NCBI RefSeq assembly: GCF_030150205.1
Contig: NZ_JASLGT010000008.1
Coordinates: forward strand, 248,001-312,000
Origin: Niabella sp.
GTDB taxonomy: Bacteria > Bacteroidota > Bacteroidia > Chitinophagales > Chitinophagaceae
Length of the DNA stretch: 64,000 bases
Direction of reading: 5' to 3'
Position 1 is the stretch's first letter. Each line of letters starts with the position of its first letter. This document shows positions 52,501-58,969 of this stretch, piece after piece. The notes below the pieces were generated by a model, which did no database searches, had not been told where the DNA came from, and worked only from the letters and a program-made list of their open reading frames with translations. A program made the position numbers and the translations under genes.

Positions 52501-53148
52501 TGAAGTAGTTGTATTACAGGGAGGAGCAGTAAGTGCTGCTGTCTGAGGTTTTAGAATCTGTGCATAATATACGCTTCGTGAGCCGGCAACCCCAACCACT
52601 GTAAAAGAGATCCGCACTCTGTCAAAACTTTTAGTAGTTACAAAACCTACTTTACCCCGGTCATTACCGAGCAATGAAACAGACAAAATACCATTTGGAG
52701 CATCATAGGTTTCCTGGAGCGAGTTGCCTCCATTTCCTAAAAAGGTTTCAATCTTTATGGAACTGTTGAGATCCAGTAATGCCCCCGATCCTATTACAAA
52801 ACCGGCATATGAACCTGCGGGGAACACTTGTGCGCCTGTAGCAGAATTATCCTTCACCTCGATCCATTCTGTTGAACCCAATGTAGCCAGGTAGCTCCAG
52901 GTAGCAGCATTAGTTAAATCATTGTCAATGATATTGTTTCTTGTAGCAGAAAATCCTCCCGCACTACTGGCTACGCTAATATTAGTAAAACCGTTAGGAC
53001 CATTGTTTACAAGGGCGGTGTCCATGTTTTGAGGAGCCTTTGAGGCCTGCGCATAGACTCGATAGCTACTTAGCATAGCAACACAGGAAATTAATACGCA
53101 TAAAGCAGCCTTTTTCAGGGCAATTCCAAGAGGTTGATTGGTTCTCAT
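49558..53148 (-). CDS. Large surface protein: four novel repeats plus Ig-like domains
   Basis: The 1196-aa protein has a signal peptide ending in YRVYAQA. Four related units of about 130-150 aa follow (72-200, 246-377, 420-558, 600-745). Each has an AGxxxAGF or AGxYxxF-like strand, an ISTYLNGQLRE-like segment and a TSFDEVxxxF-like strand. They are followed by three Ig/cadherin-like domains (757-853, 863-952, 958-1048; with DNDVDPAGLPQTVTAYTLED and VYTPAAGYTGTAQYTYETKN) and a C-terminal beta-domain (1055-1196). No T9SS sorting tail is recognised. It is probably an adhesin or matrix component at the cell surface. Confidence 0.7.
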   Translation of the reverse strand: MRTNQPLGIALKKAALCVLISCVAMLSSYRVYAQASKAPQNMDTALVNNGPNGFTNISVASSAGGFSATRNNIIDNDLTNAATWSYLATLGSTEWIEVKDNSATGAQVFPAGSYAGFVIGSGALLDLNSSIKIETFLGNGGNSLQETYDAPNGILSVSLLGNDRGKVGFVTTKSFDRVRISFTVVGVAGSRSVYYAQILKPQTAALTAPPCNTTTSLVQSAYPVTVTTGTTGIATVSLLGGIFSNVDNVVDASTANAATITLPVGALSTAFLSVKEAGDPAVLFHPAGYFAGFEVSNGSLLGLGLLSNSTISTYLNGQLRETKSGSGLLLSAPLLSSNGRSTIGFATTMSFNEIRYTITQPLNVNLGTTSIYAAVVKRFCESPALVCNTLTELNSKGTDPVYINMANTGVSGAVAVNNNITDLDKLIDGDPNTAAVIKAPASVSVLSTPHVSVKKALQPYVAGTYVAFDVETESLLYANVLATAKVRLYLNGQEKQSSTGSALLVGTKSTLLSGSGSKTRQYMGIVANTSFDEVVLEFNQPVGATLGDVSIYGIKVQKNCSGVLECNATNIITNSSTGFGAVINNERSGVSGAICASCNINNINSVVTPNAATPAKMFITAGVIANAAISVQVPANTFTKGTIAGFLIRTNNATLVGLDLLKYLKIETFYNGVLAEEGTAGQLLGLDLITLPIIGSRTGMYNVGIKTTLPYNEIRISTTNIVGANVIGDKDIDVFYATVDTRYLSASEATGIGCSIFKTNPDINYTTINKPVNGNVKTNDVVPTGTTYANPVAGVGANGQATPGTGTFSNWNGAVGTYTFTATAPGVYSYNVKVCSGANNCRLENLTITVTDPTKTDNSNPPIVNTDIAITKVGAPVIVNVLFNDHAGNKNGGLGNPDVDKQGLHGTAAFAAPNVIKYTPDAGFVGRDTVVYKTQETPSNKTGFAYIIIDAVPADASATSAADDFTMTDVGTEVNGTVNVKDNDVDPAGLPQTVTAYTLEDTQGKFVLGSDGKFVYTPAAGYTGTAQYTYETKNSAGATANATVYVAVAAATDLVPRVKLNPVNIIGASDVEVTVELYEIANVASVGPITIYVDKLSIFGDATFDQTGTKNAAGETLQNSQFTVDATSNPDAYVITTNASLKDSDLRLMFKVKANPGATAGVGTLNVLLKNGSGGDSNAANNTSSTNITYSFIPQP

Positions 53149-53634
53149 AATAGATATATTTTATACTCCCGGGCACAACACAGACCGGGCATTTTTAAAT
53201 ACAAAAACACCATTGTTTACCAGGAGTCCCATGCCGCACACATCACCTCACCAGGTGACAATATGATCACTTGCCTGATACAGCACATTAAATGGCAGCC
53301 CTGGTAACAGGACATCGCCGTAAATTTTATATGTCGATACTATGTATTCACGTCAGCCGGTTTTGAGCAATCCAAAAAACACAGCGCTTTGGTGCAACAC
53401 ATTCACAAAACCAATGAAGAATAACATTACTAAAGGGCCTTCTTCATTTAAGCTATTACAGTGTGGAAATTGTAGTTTTTTAATAGTTAAAGTAGGTTTA
53501 CAATGCAATAGCTGGTAGTAAAGATAGTCTTCCAAAACACAATAAACCAAATTTTAGTTATTTTTTTTTTGTGAAGTCCTTTTTTGGTATATTTAAGCAA
53601 CACCATTCGTTTCACCAAGCTAAAATGTTAATCT
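53149..53634. other. Divergent spacer between surface protein and HhH gene
   Basis: These 486 bases contain a leader hairpin (CCCGG/CCGGG, 53168-53190) close to the 1196-aa gene and AT-rich sequence near the HhH gene. A 34-codon plus-strand frame (53418-53522, with CGNC and a later Cys) is too short and unsupported to be called a gene. No exact TAnnTTTG box was found for either gene. Confidence 0.4.
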
Positions 53635-54582
53635 ATGAAAGCGTACTTACGATTTTCAAAAAAAGAATTGACCGGCCTGCTGCTGCTCATCATCATTATG
53701 CTGTTTTTTGCCATCCAGCCTTTCATTCAAATCAATGCAGACAAAAAGCCGCTGGATGCCGCAACCGGCGCGGCTTTCAGCAAAATTGTCACTACGTCTG
53801 AAGTCACTGAAAACAACGACAAATCAGCTACGGATCTGTTACCTGCAGCAGCCCGCACTTATAGAAAAAGCGCCTATACTTCTTTAACCAAAGGCACGCT
53901 TTTTAACTTCGATCCCAACACACTGGATGCAGCAGGCTGGTTGCAGCTGGGTTTGCGGGAACGAACGGTACAAACCATCCTGCGTTACCGGAACAAGGGC
54001 GGACGCTTCCGGAAACCGGAAGATCTGCAAAAGATCTATGGCCTGCACAAGGATGCATTTGAACGGCTGCACCCTTATATAACCATTGCTTCGCCATCTT
54101 ATCAAACAGCCTATCCCCCACCCCCCGCTGCAGCTGCGGGCAAAACGGTTCCCCGTTCAACACTGCAACCGGTGAACATTAATACGGCCGATACTACTGC
54201 CTTTAAGGCTTTTTATGGTATTGGCAGCAGACTGGCTGCAAGGATCGTTAACTACCGGGAAAAACTGGGCGGCTTTTATAGTATTCGCCAGGTGGGCGAA
54301 ACCTATGGCGTGCCGGATTCTGTATTTGAGCACATAAAGCCTTTTCTATTGTTAGGCAACCCGGATCTCCGGCAATTAAATATTAATACAGCATCCTATG
54401 AGGCATTGAATGCGCATCCGTACATCAGCAGCAAACTGGCCTACCTCATCGTTAAACAACGGAAATCCGCACCGTTTGCTTCTATAGACGATCTACAGGC
54501 CCTGGTGATACAAACCAATGATGTGTTTGAAAAGCTGAAGCCTTATATTCTAATAGAAGTCACAGAAACACAGAGACGCTGA
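53635..54582 (+). CDS. Membrane-anchored protein with three helix-hairpin-helix domains
   Basis: The 315-aa protein has one N-terminal membrane helix (residues about 12-32, LTGLLLLIIIMLFFAIQPFI). Then three ComEA-like HhH segments: about 90-150 (FNFDPNTLDAAGWLQLGLRE), 178-240 (VNINTADTTAFKAFYGIGSR) and 246-305 (LNINTASYEALNAHPYISSK). HhH domains bind DNA non-specifically; ComEA takes up DNA in competent cells, so DNA binding outside the membrane is a reasonable inference. The last residues (VTETQRR) are encoded by a dispersed repeat-like sequence. No com operon is adjacent. Confidence 0.82.
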   Translation: MKAYLRFSKKELTGLLLLIIIMLFFAIQPFIQINADKKPLDAATGAAFSKIVTTSEVTENNDKSATDLLPAAARTYRKSAYTSLTKGTLFNFDPNTLDAAGWLQLGLRERTVQTILRYRNKGGRFRKPEDLQKIYGLHKDAFERLHPYITIASPSYQTAYPPPPAAAAGKTVPRSTLQPVNINTADTTAFKAFYGIGSRLAARIVNYREKLGGFYSIRQVGETYGVPDSVFEHIKPFLLLGNPDLRQLNINTASYEALNAHPYISSKLAYLIVKQRKSAPFASIDDLQALVIQTNDVFEKLKPYILIEVTETQRR

Positions 54583-54663
54583 ATACTGTTTATTTCCGTT
54601 TCCTGCAACATCAAAACATTCTGTGCTTCTGTGGTTCTGCGGCATCACTAAAAAAATACAATT

Positions 54664-55058
54664 ATGAAAAACGAGAACTTCACTGCCGAAAACTATCCCC
54701 TTCAACAAGAAACCGAACTATCATAAAATATCGCATCGAAATCCATAAGATACCTGGAGCCGGCTTTCTTGAGATCGTTTATAAAGATGCTTTTGAGTAC
54801 GAACTCAGAAAAACAATATTGGGTATGATCGGGAAAAAACATATAGAATACCGTACAAAGACATTGTTTTACCACATCAGTTTCATGCCGACTTTGTCGT
54901 TTTCGAAAGGGCAATCCTGAAATTAAGGCAAAGGAAGAGGCATAGCGGAAGAAGACCTGGCACAAACTATAAATGATCTTAAGTGCTCCGGATGTAAGGC
55001 AGGGCTGATCCTCAACTTTGGGAAACTGAGGTTGCAGATCAGGAGGGTCATTTTTTAA
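54664..55058 (+). pseudogene. Decayed GxxExxY family gene
   Basis: Three frames together reproduce a GxxExxY protein (PDDEXK-like, about 130 aa). Pieces are MKNENFTAENYPLQQETELS, then after a frameshift IHKIPGAGFLEIVYKDAFEY (the G-x-x-E-x-x-Y motif), and after another FHADFVVFERAILKLR and AQTINDLKCSGCKAGLILNF. At least two or three shifts break it, and the Lys-active-site segment is altered. Such genes are frequent in Bacteroidota and often in multiple copies. It lies between the HhH gene and rplL, facing the latter. Confidence 0.8.
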
Positions 55059-55165
55059 TTGAAGCTGCTGAGGCTCTGAAACACGGAAGGTTTGAAGACA
55101 GCCCCCGCAGCGGATAACGATATGAAAAAAAACCAGTGCTTCGGTGTTTCTGCAGCACCTTCTTC

Positions 55166-55204
55166 AAAAAAAAAGTCCTGTAAGATCCGGAGACCTTACA
55201 GGAC
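55166..55204 (-). terminator. Intrinsic terminator after rplL
   Basis: GTCCTGTAAG/CTTACAGGAC pair perfectly over ten bases around ATCCGGAGAC, followed on the minus strand by nine T. It lies 21 bases past the rplL stop codon, so transcription does not continue to rpoB. Confidence 0.93.
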
Positions 55205-55224
55205 AAATATGCTTTACAAAAGAA

Positions 55225-55599
55225 TTAAGCTACTTCTACTTCAGCACCTGCTTCTTTCAGCTTAGCTGCGATGTCTTCAGCTTCTGCTTTAGAAACACCT
55301 TCTTTTACTGGTTTCGGAGCTCCGTCTACCAGTTCTTTTGCTTCTTTCAGACCTAAACCAGTCAGATCTTTAACGATCTTAACAACGTTTAATTTAGAAG
55401 CACCAGCGTTTTTCAGGATCACGTCAAATGCTGTTTTTTCTTCAGCAGCTGCCGCACCACCTTCACCACCGCCAGCTACTACTACTGCAGCTGCAGCAGG
55501 CTCGATGCCGTATTCAGTCTTTAAAAAATCTGCTAATTCCTGTACTTCTTTTACAGTTAAACCTACCAGGCTTTCTGCTAATGTTTTGATATCTGCCAT
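55225..55599 (-). CDS. rplL: 50S ribosomal protein L7/L12
   Basis: The 124-aa protein has the N-terminal dimerisation part, an Ala/Gly-rich hinge (AAAAVVVAGGGEGGAAAAEE) and the C-terminal domain TAFDVILKNAGASKLNVVKI, VRDLTGLGLKEAKELVDGAP-type motif. It forms the ribosome stalk that recruits translation GTPases. It is the last gene of the rplKAJL block, with a strong terminator directly downstream; the normal neighbour rpoB is 7.3 kb away. Confidence 0.97.
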   Translation of the reverse strand: MADIKTLAESLVGLTVKEVQELADFLKTEYGIEPAAAAVVVAGGGEGGAAAAEEKTAFDVILKNAGASKLNVVKIVKDLTGLGLKEAKELVDGAPKPVKEGVSKAEAEDIAAKLKEAGAEVEVA

Positions 55600-55699
55600 T
55601 TTGCTTTAATTTTTACCGTCTTCATTCCCGTTAGAGGGTCCGACGGCGGGTTTAAAAAAATTGTTTGTTTATTAAATATAGATCGGAACTATATAAAAA

Positions 55700-56287
55700 T
55701 TACTCAGCCGCCGGAGTTGCATCAGCTGCAGGAGCCGCTGCTTCAGGAGTTGCTGCGCTTTCTGCTGCCGGAGCTTCTGTTGCTGCCGCGGCTGCTTCAC
55801 CTTCGGGTCTGTTCTGCAACGCACCAATCACACGCTGGATCGGAGACAGTAACAGGCCGATCACTTCACCGATCAGTTCATTCTTCGTTTTGATCTTAAC
55901 CAGGGCAGCCAGTTGGTTGTCGCCGGTATACAGATCTCCGTTAATGAACGCCAGCTTCAGTTCGGGTTTTTCCTTTTTTGCTTCGCTGCGGAAAGAGCTC
56001 AGGATTACAGCGGGCTCTTTAGGATTTTCAGAAAACATCAGGGCCGTTACTTTATGCAGCGAATCATACACACCTGCATATTTTTCTGCATCCAGTCCTT
56101 CCAGGGCTTTCCGGATCAGGGTGTTCTTGGCCACTTTCATTTCCACGTTCTTATCGAAACATGCGCGGCGCAATTTGCCTACCTGTTCTACAGTAAGCGA
56201 CTCGGTATCTGTTATATAAAAGTTGCTGTACTGAGAGAATTTCCCCTTCAATACCTCAATTACTTCATTTTTTTGTTCTTTAGTCAT
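55700..56287 (-). CDS. rplJ: 50S ribosomal protein L10 with Ala-rich C-terminal tail
   Basis: The 195-aa protein has the L10 core (KNEVIEVLKGKFSQYSNFYI, CFDKNVEMKVAKNTLIRKAL, LLLSPIQRVIGALQNRPEGE). It ends with about 35 residues rich in Ala, Glu, Pro and Thr not found in E. coli L10. L10 holds L7/L12 dimers on the ribosome stalk. The tail resembles the flexible hinge of L7/L12. Spacing to rplL is 100 bases and to rplA 50 bases. Confidence 0.96.
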   Translation of the reverse strand: MTKEQKNEVIEVLKGKFSQYSNFYITDTESLTVEQVGKLRRACFDKNVEMKVAKNTLIRKALEGLDAEKYAGVYDSLHKVTALMFSENPKEPAVILSSFRSEAKKEKPELKLAFINGDLYTGDNQLAALVKIKTKNELIGEVIGLLLSPIQRVIGALQNRPEGEAAAAATEAPAAESAATPEAAAPAADATPAAE

Positions 56288-56337
56288 TTTATTGCGGTTT
56301 GACTGTTTTAAAATTTAAACCGGTGATGCCGGGGTGA

Positions 56338-57033
56338 TTACTGTACAAAAGATTTTGTATCCAAAGCAATTCCGGGGCCCATAGAGCTGGCCATCGAAAT
56401 TCCTTTTAAATAAGTACCTTTTGCGGTAGTGGGTTTTGCCTTAATGATGGCATTTAAAAACTCCTGGCCATTTTCAGCAATCTTCTCAGGGCTGAAACTT
56501 ACACGACCGATGGAGGCATGAATGATACCGGCTTTATCTACTTTAAAAGCGATCTTACCACCTTTTACCTCGTTAACAGCAGCAGCCACATCGTTGGTTA
56601 CTGTACCTGTTTTAGGGTTCGGCATCAGGTTACGGGGTCCCAGGATCTTACCCAGCTTACCGATCTTCGGCATAACCGCAGGCGTAGCAATGACTACATC
56701 TACATCTGTCCAGCCACCTTCAATTTTCTGAACGAACTCGTCCAAACCTACATAATCAGCGCCGGCGCTGTTTGCATCGGCTTCTTTATCGGGCGTACAA
56801 AGTACCAGTACGCGTTTTGTTTTACCAGTTCCGTGGGGTAAGGTTACCGTACCACGAATTGCCTGATCGGCTTTTTTAGGATCTACACCCAAACGTACGT
56901 GCAGATCAACAGAAGCGTCGAACTTTGCAACGCTTGTATCTTTTACCATTGCAGAAGCCTCTTTCAGGGTGTACGCTTTGTTAGCGTCTACCTTTGCATT
57001 TGCAACTTTTCTTTTTTTACTAATGAATGCCAT
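56338..57033 (-). CDS. rplA: 50S ribosomal protein L1
   Basis: The 231-aa protein has typical L1 motifs: ASVDLHVRLGVDPKKADQAI, RGTVTLPHGTGKTKRVLV, GKLGKILGPRNLMPNPKTGT and KAGIIHASIGRVSF. L1 binds 23S rRNA at the E site and, in many bacteria, represses its own operon at the leader mRNA. It follows rplK by 51 bases with a palindromic spacer. Confidence 0.97.
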   Translation of the reverse strand: MAFISKKRKVANAKVDANKAYTLKEASAMVKDTSVAKFDASVDLHVRLGVDPKKADQAIRGTVTLPHGTGKTKRVLVLCTPDKEADANSAGADYVGLDEFVQKIEGGWTDVDVVIATPAVMPKIGKLGKILGPRNLMPNPKTGTVTNDVAAAVNEVKGGKIAFKVDKAGIIHASIGRVSFSPEKIAENGQEFLNAIIKAKPTTAKGTYLKGISMASSMGPGIALDTKSFVQ

Positions 57034-57050
57034 TTGTCAATTCTTTTTAG

Positions 57051-57068
57051 GCCTGCCAGCCGGCAGGC
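57051..57068. repeat. GCCTGCC...GGCAGGC palindromic spacer element
   Basis: Arms GCCTGCC (57051-57057) and GGCAGGC (57062-57068) flank AGCC in the spacer between rplK and rplA. It is a short GC-rich hairpin of the kind that is dispersed in these genomes. Confidence 0.5.
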
Positions 57069-57084
57069 GGGTTCGTAAAATGGA

Positions 57085-57528
57085 TTAATTTTCCCACGGG
57101 GCTTTTCCTTCAACATTCAGTCCCATGCTGCGCGCAGTACCGGCTACCATTTTCATAGCAGAATCAACGGTAAAGCAGTTCAGGTCGGGCATTTTGTCTT
57201 TGGCAATTGCCTCTACCTGCTCCCAGGTAACCTTGCCCACTTTGGCGCGGTTGCTTTCTTTAGAACCCTTCTGAATTTTAGCGGCTTCCATCAGCTGAAT
57301 GGCTGCGGGAGGCGTTTTGATTACAAATTCAAAACTTTTGTCGCTGTAAACGGTGATTAATACGGGAAGTACTTTTCCCATTTTGTCTTGTGTGCGGGCG
57401 TTGAATTGTTTGCAGAATTCCATGATGTTTACACCTTTGGAACCTAACGCCGGCCCAATGGGAGGTGCAGGATTGGCCTGACCGCCCTTACACTGTAGCT
57501 TTACAAAGCCAGAGATTTCTTTTGCCAT
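57085..57528 (-). CDS. rplK: 50S ribosomal protein L11
   Basis: The 147-aa protein has the L11 N-terminal proline switch (KGGQANPAPPIGPALGSKGV, MEFCKQFNARTQ) and the C-terminal rRNA-binding domain (KESNRAKVGKVTWEQVEAIA to GTARSMGLNVEG). It binds the GTPase-associated centre of 23S rRNA. Here it is the first gene of the rplKAJL block; normally nusG precedes it. It has a promoter box (TACCTTTG) about 120 bases upstream. Confidence 0.97.
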   Translation of the reverse strand: MAKEISGFVKLQCKGGQANPAPPIGPALGSKGVNIMEFCKQFNARTQDKMGKVLPVLITVYSDKSFEFVIKTPPAAIQLMEAAKIQKGSKESNRAKVGKVTWEQVEAIAKDKMPDLNCFTVDSAMKMVAGTARSMGLNVEGKAPWEN

Positions 57529-57552
57529 TTTATTCGATTTATTGGTTCAAAC

Positions 57553-57572
57553 GTTCCGGCAATCACCGGAAC
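57553..57572 (-). promoter_or_regulatory. Leader hairpin before rplK
   Basis: GTTCCGG/CCGGAAC form a 7-bp stem in the rplK leader, 24 bases before the ATG. In other bacteria L1 binds the leader of this operon for feedback; whether this hairpin is that site is inference. Confidence 0.4.
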
Positions 57573-57645
57573 TCCCAAATTCCTCCGTCCTGTTTTACTC
57601 CGGCATGTACCGGCACAGGAACTATAAAAGAACTAATTGGGGGTG

Positions 57646-57653
57646 CAAAGGTA
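57646..57653 (-). promoter_or_regulatory. Candidate -7 box TACCTTTG for rplKAJL
   Basis: TACCTTTG on the minus strand matches TAnnTTTG exactly. The leader would be about 110 bases. The -33 TTG is absent. Confidence 0.5.
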
Positions 57654-57813
57654 GCATTTTTACCACCTGGATGCATATTATTTATAATAAAAAATAACCA
57701 CCCTGTCGTTATTGTATCTAAGATGCTGGTTTTCATAGCAAACAACTATTGCGTAGCTTCCATTATATTCATTCAAAAGTCATTTTTTCCGACCGGAATG
57801 CCCCTTCGGCCAC

Positions 57814-58284
57814 TCAGGGTGCTACCTTCAACAGTATTTTTCGATCCAGGAACCAAAGCCTTCCCCTCCCACCCGTTCCCAGGAAAATATCCGGGTTGCC
57901 CACGTAATCCGGTTTGCTAAACTGCAGTTCTGCCTGTTGTGCACTGTCGAGCCAGGAAAAGCCGAACTGTTCCTTTCGATAATTCCCTTTGGGAAATCCG
58001 GCTTCCATATATACATTCAGGATATCCCCATAGATTTTTTCATTATAATAAAGAATAGCCTCCAGCCCACGCATATCCTGGCCATTCCATTGAAAGGTAA
58101 CGCCTGTGGGCGGATATGCTTTCAGGTCAATTAACCGGCCCAGCGTTTCCCGGTCTTCAGAAATCGCCAGCCCCGTTTGTAGCTGCAAGGATTGAACAGC
58201 GGGCTGAGCAGCCGGGGGCTGCTGCCGGTTCTGACAGGCCAGTACCGGAAATAGTATGCATCCATATATAAGGAGTCGTTTCAT
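57814..58284 (-). CDS. Lipoprotein, unknown function
   Basis: The 156-aa product has a lipoprotein signal peptide (MKRLLIYGCILFPVLAC, Cys 17). The mature part has a Gln/Pro/Ala linker and a globular segment (LIDLKAYPPTGVTFQWNGQD, then GRGRLWFLDRKILLKVAP). I do not recognise it. It begins 5 bases after the stop codon of the dgkA-like gene, so they form an operon. Confidence 0.7.
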   Translation of the reverse strand: MKRLLIYGCILFPVLACQNRQQPPAAQPAVQSLQLQTGLAISEDRETLGRLIDLKAYPPTGVTFQWNGQDMRGLEAILYYNEKIYGDILNVYMEAGFPKGNYRKEQFGFSWLDSAQQAELQFSKPDYVGNPDIFLGTGGRGRLWFLDRKILLKVAP

Positions 58285-58289
58285 AAAAA

Positions 58290-58664
58290 TCAGATCAGGG
58301 TCATTAATCTTGGTATAAAGATCAGCAATCCTATTATCAAAGCGCCTGCTGCTACCAGGAGCACGGCTGCTGCCGAAACATCTTTGATATATTGAACCCG
58401 GGCATCTTTTTCAGGCTGCACCAGGTCGCAGATCCTTTCGATGGCCGTATTGATCAGCTCCGCGCCGGTTACGGCAATAATACAAAGCACGATCAGCGCC
58501 CATTCATACCCGGTTACCCTGAAAAGACAGGCGAGTAGAATTGCCAGTAGTGCGGCAATGGTATGTACCCGGAAATTTTGTTCGGTTTTGAAAGCCGCCT
58601 TTAACCCGCGGGCTGCATAACCAAAACTCCGGAATAATTTTTTAAAGGAAAGAAGGCCACGCAT
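58290..58664 (-). CDS. dgkA: Diacylglycerol/undecaprenol kinase family protein
   Basis: The 124-aa membrane protein has three helices and the DgkA-family core EQNFRVHTIAALLAILLACL and GAELINTAIERICDLVQPEK (ExxNTAIE motif, metal/ATP site), then DVSAAAVLLVAAGALIIGLL. Members phosphorylate diacylglycerol or, in many bacteria, undecaprenol. Which lipid is used here is not known. The open frame starts with TTG 58670, but ATG 58664 two codons later is more likely. It precedes a lipoprotein gene in an operon. Confidence 0.85.
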   Translation of the reverse strand: MRGLLSFKKLFRSFGYAARGLKAAFKTEQNFRVHTIAALLAILLACLFRVTGYEWALIVLCIIAVTGAELINTAIERICDLVQPEKDARVQYIKDVSAAAVLLVAAGALIIGLLIFIPRLMTLI

Positions 58665-58912
58665 GCCCAAAACTACGATAAAAGCCTAAAAGCAGGTGTA
58701 TTGCCACTGAAGCGCTGAAACACAGCACATCACGCTTCTTTATTTCAGCACCTCCCTACCAATTCAGTGTTTCTGAGGCCCGGTATTTCCCGCCCCGACG
58801 CAAAGGAGCAAAGACGCGGTGGTTTCAATGTGACGGCGCCATAAGCACAACCAGGCTTCTGTGTTTCTGAGGCGCTGTGGCATTCCAACCAACTCAGTAT
58901 TTCAGTGGCCTC
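58665..58912. repeat. Repeat-filled spacer (CAGTGTTTCTGAGGC units)
   Basis: The spacer between dgkA and pgk contains several related units in direct and inverted orientation: GAAGCGCTGAAACACAG, CAGTGTTTCTGAGGC, TGTGTTTCTGAGGCGCTGTG and CTCAGTATTTCAGTGGC. The same type appears at 54565-54650 and around 55065-55155. No gene lies here. Confidence 0.6.
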
Positions 58913-58944
58913 CAATAAAAATGCGGAGCCATCAAGACCCCGCA
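58913..58944 (-). terminator. Intrinsic terminator after pgk
   Basis: TGCGGGG/CTCCGCA (one G-U pair) form a 7-bp stem with a 9-base loop. On the minus strand TTTTTATT follows. It lies 26 bases past the pgk stop codon. Confidence 0.8.
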
Positions 58945-58969
58945 CTTCAAAACAATTAAAAAACACCAT

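Noticed and set aside
53418..53522. 34-codon plus-strand frame with CGNC and a further Cys
   Set aside because: No promoter or coding bias is visible and no homologue is known to me; kept only as a note in the spacer entry.
49558..55058. Prophage or transposon between rplL and rpoB
   Set aside because: No integrase, transposase, terminal repeat or target duplication could be seen around the inserted genes, so the mechanism of insertion is left open.
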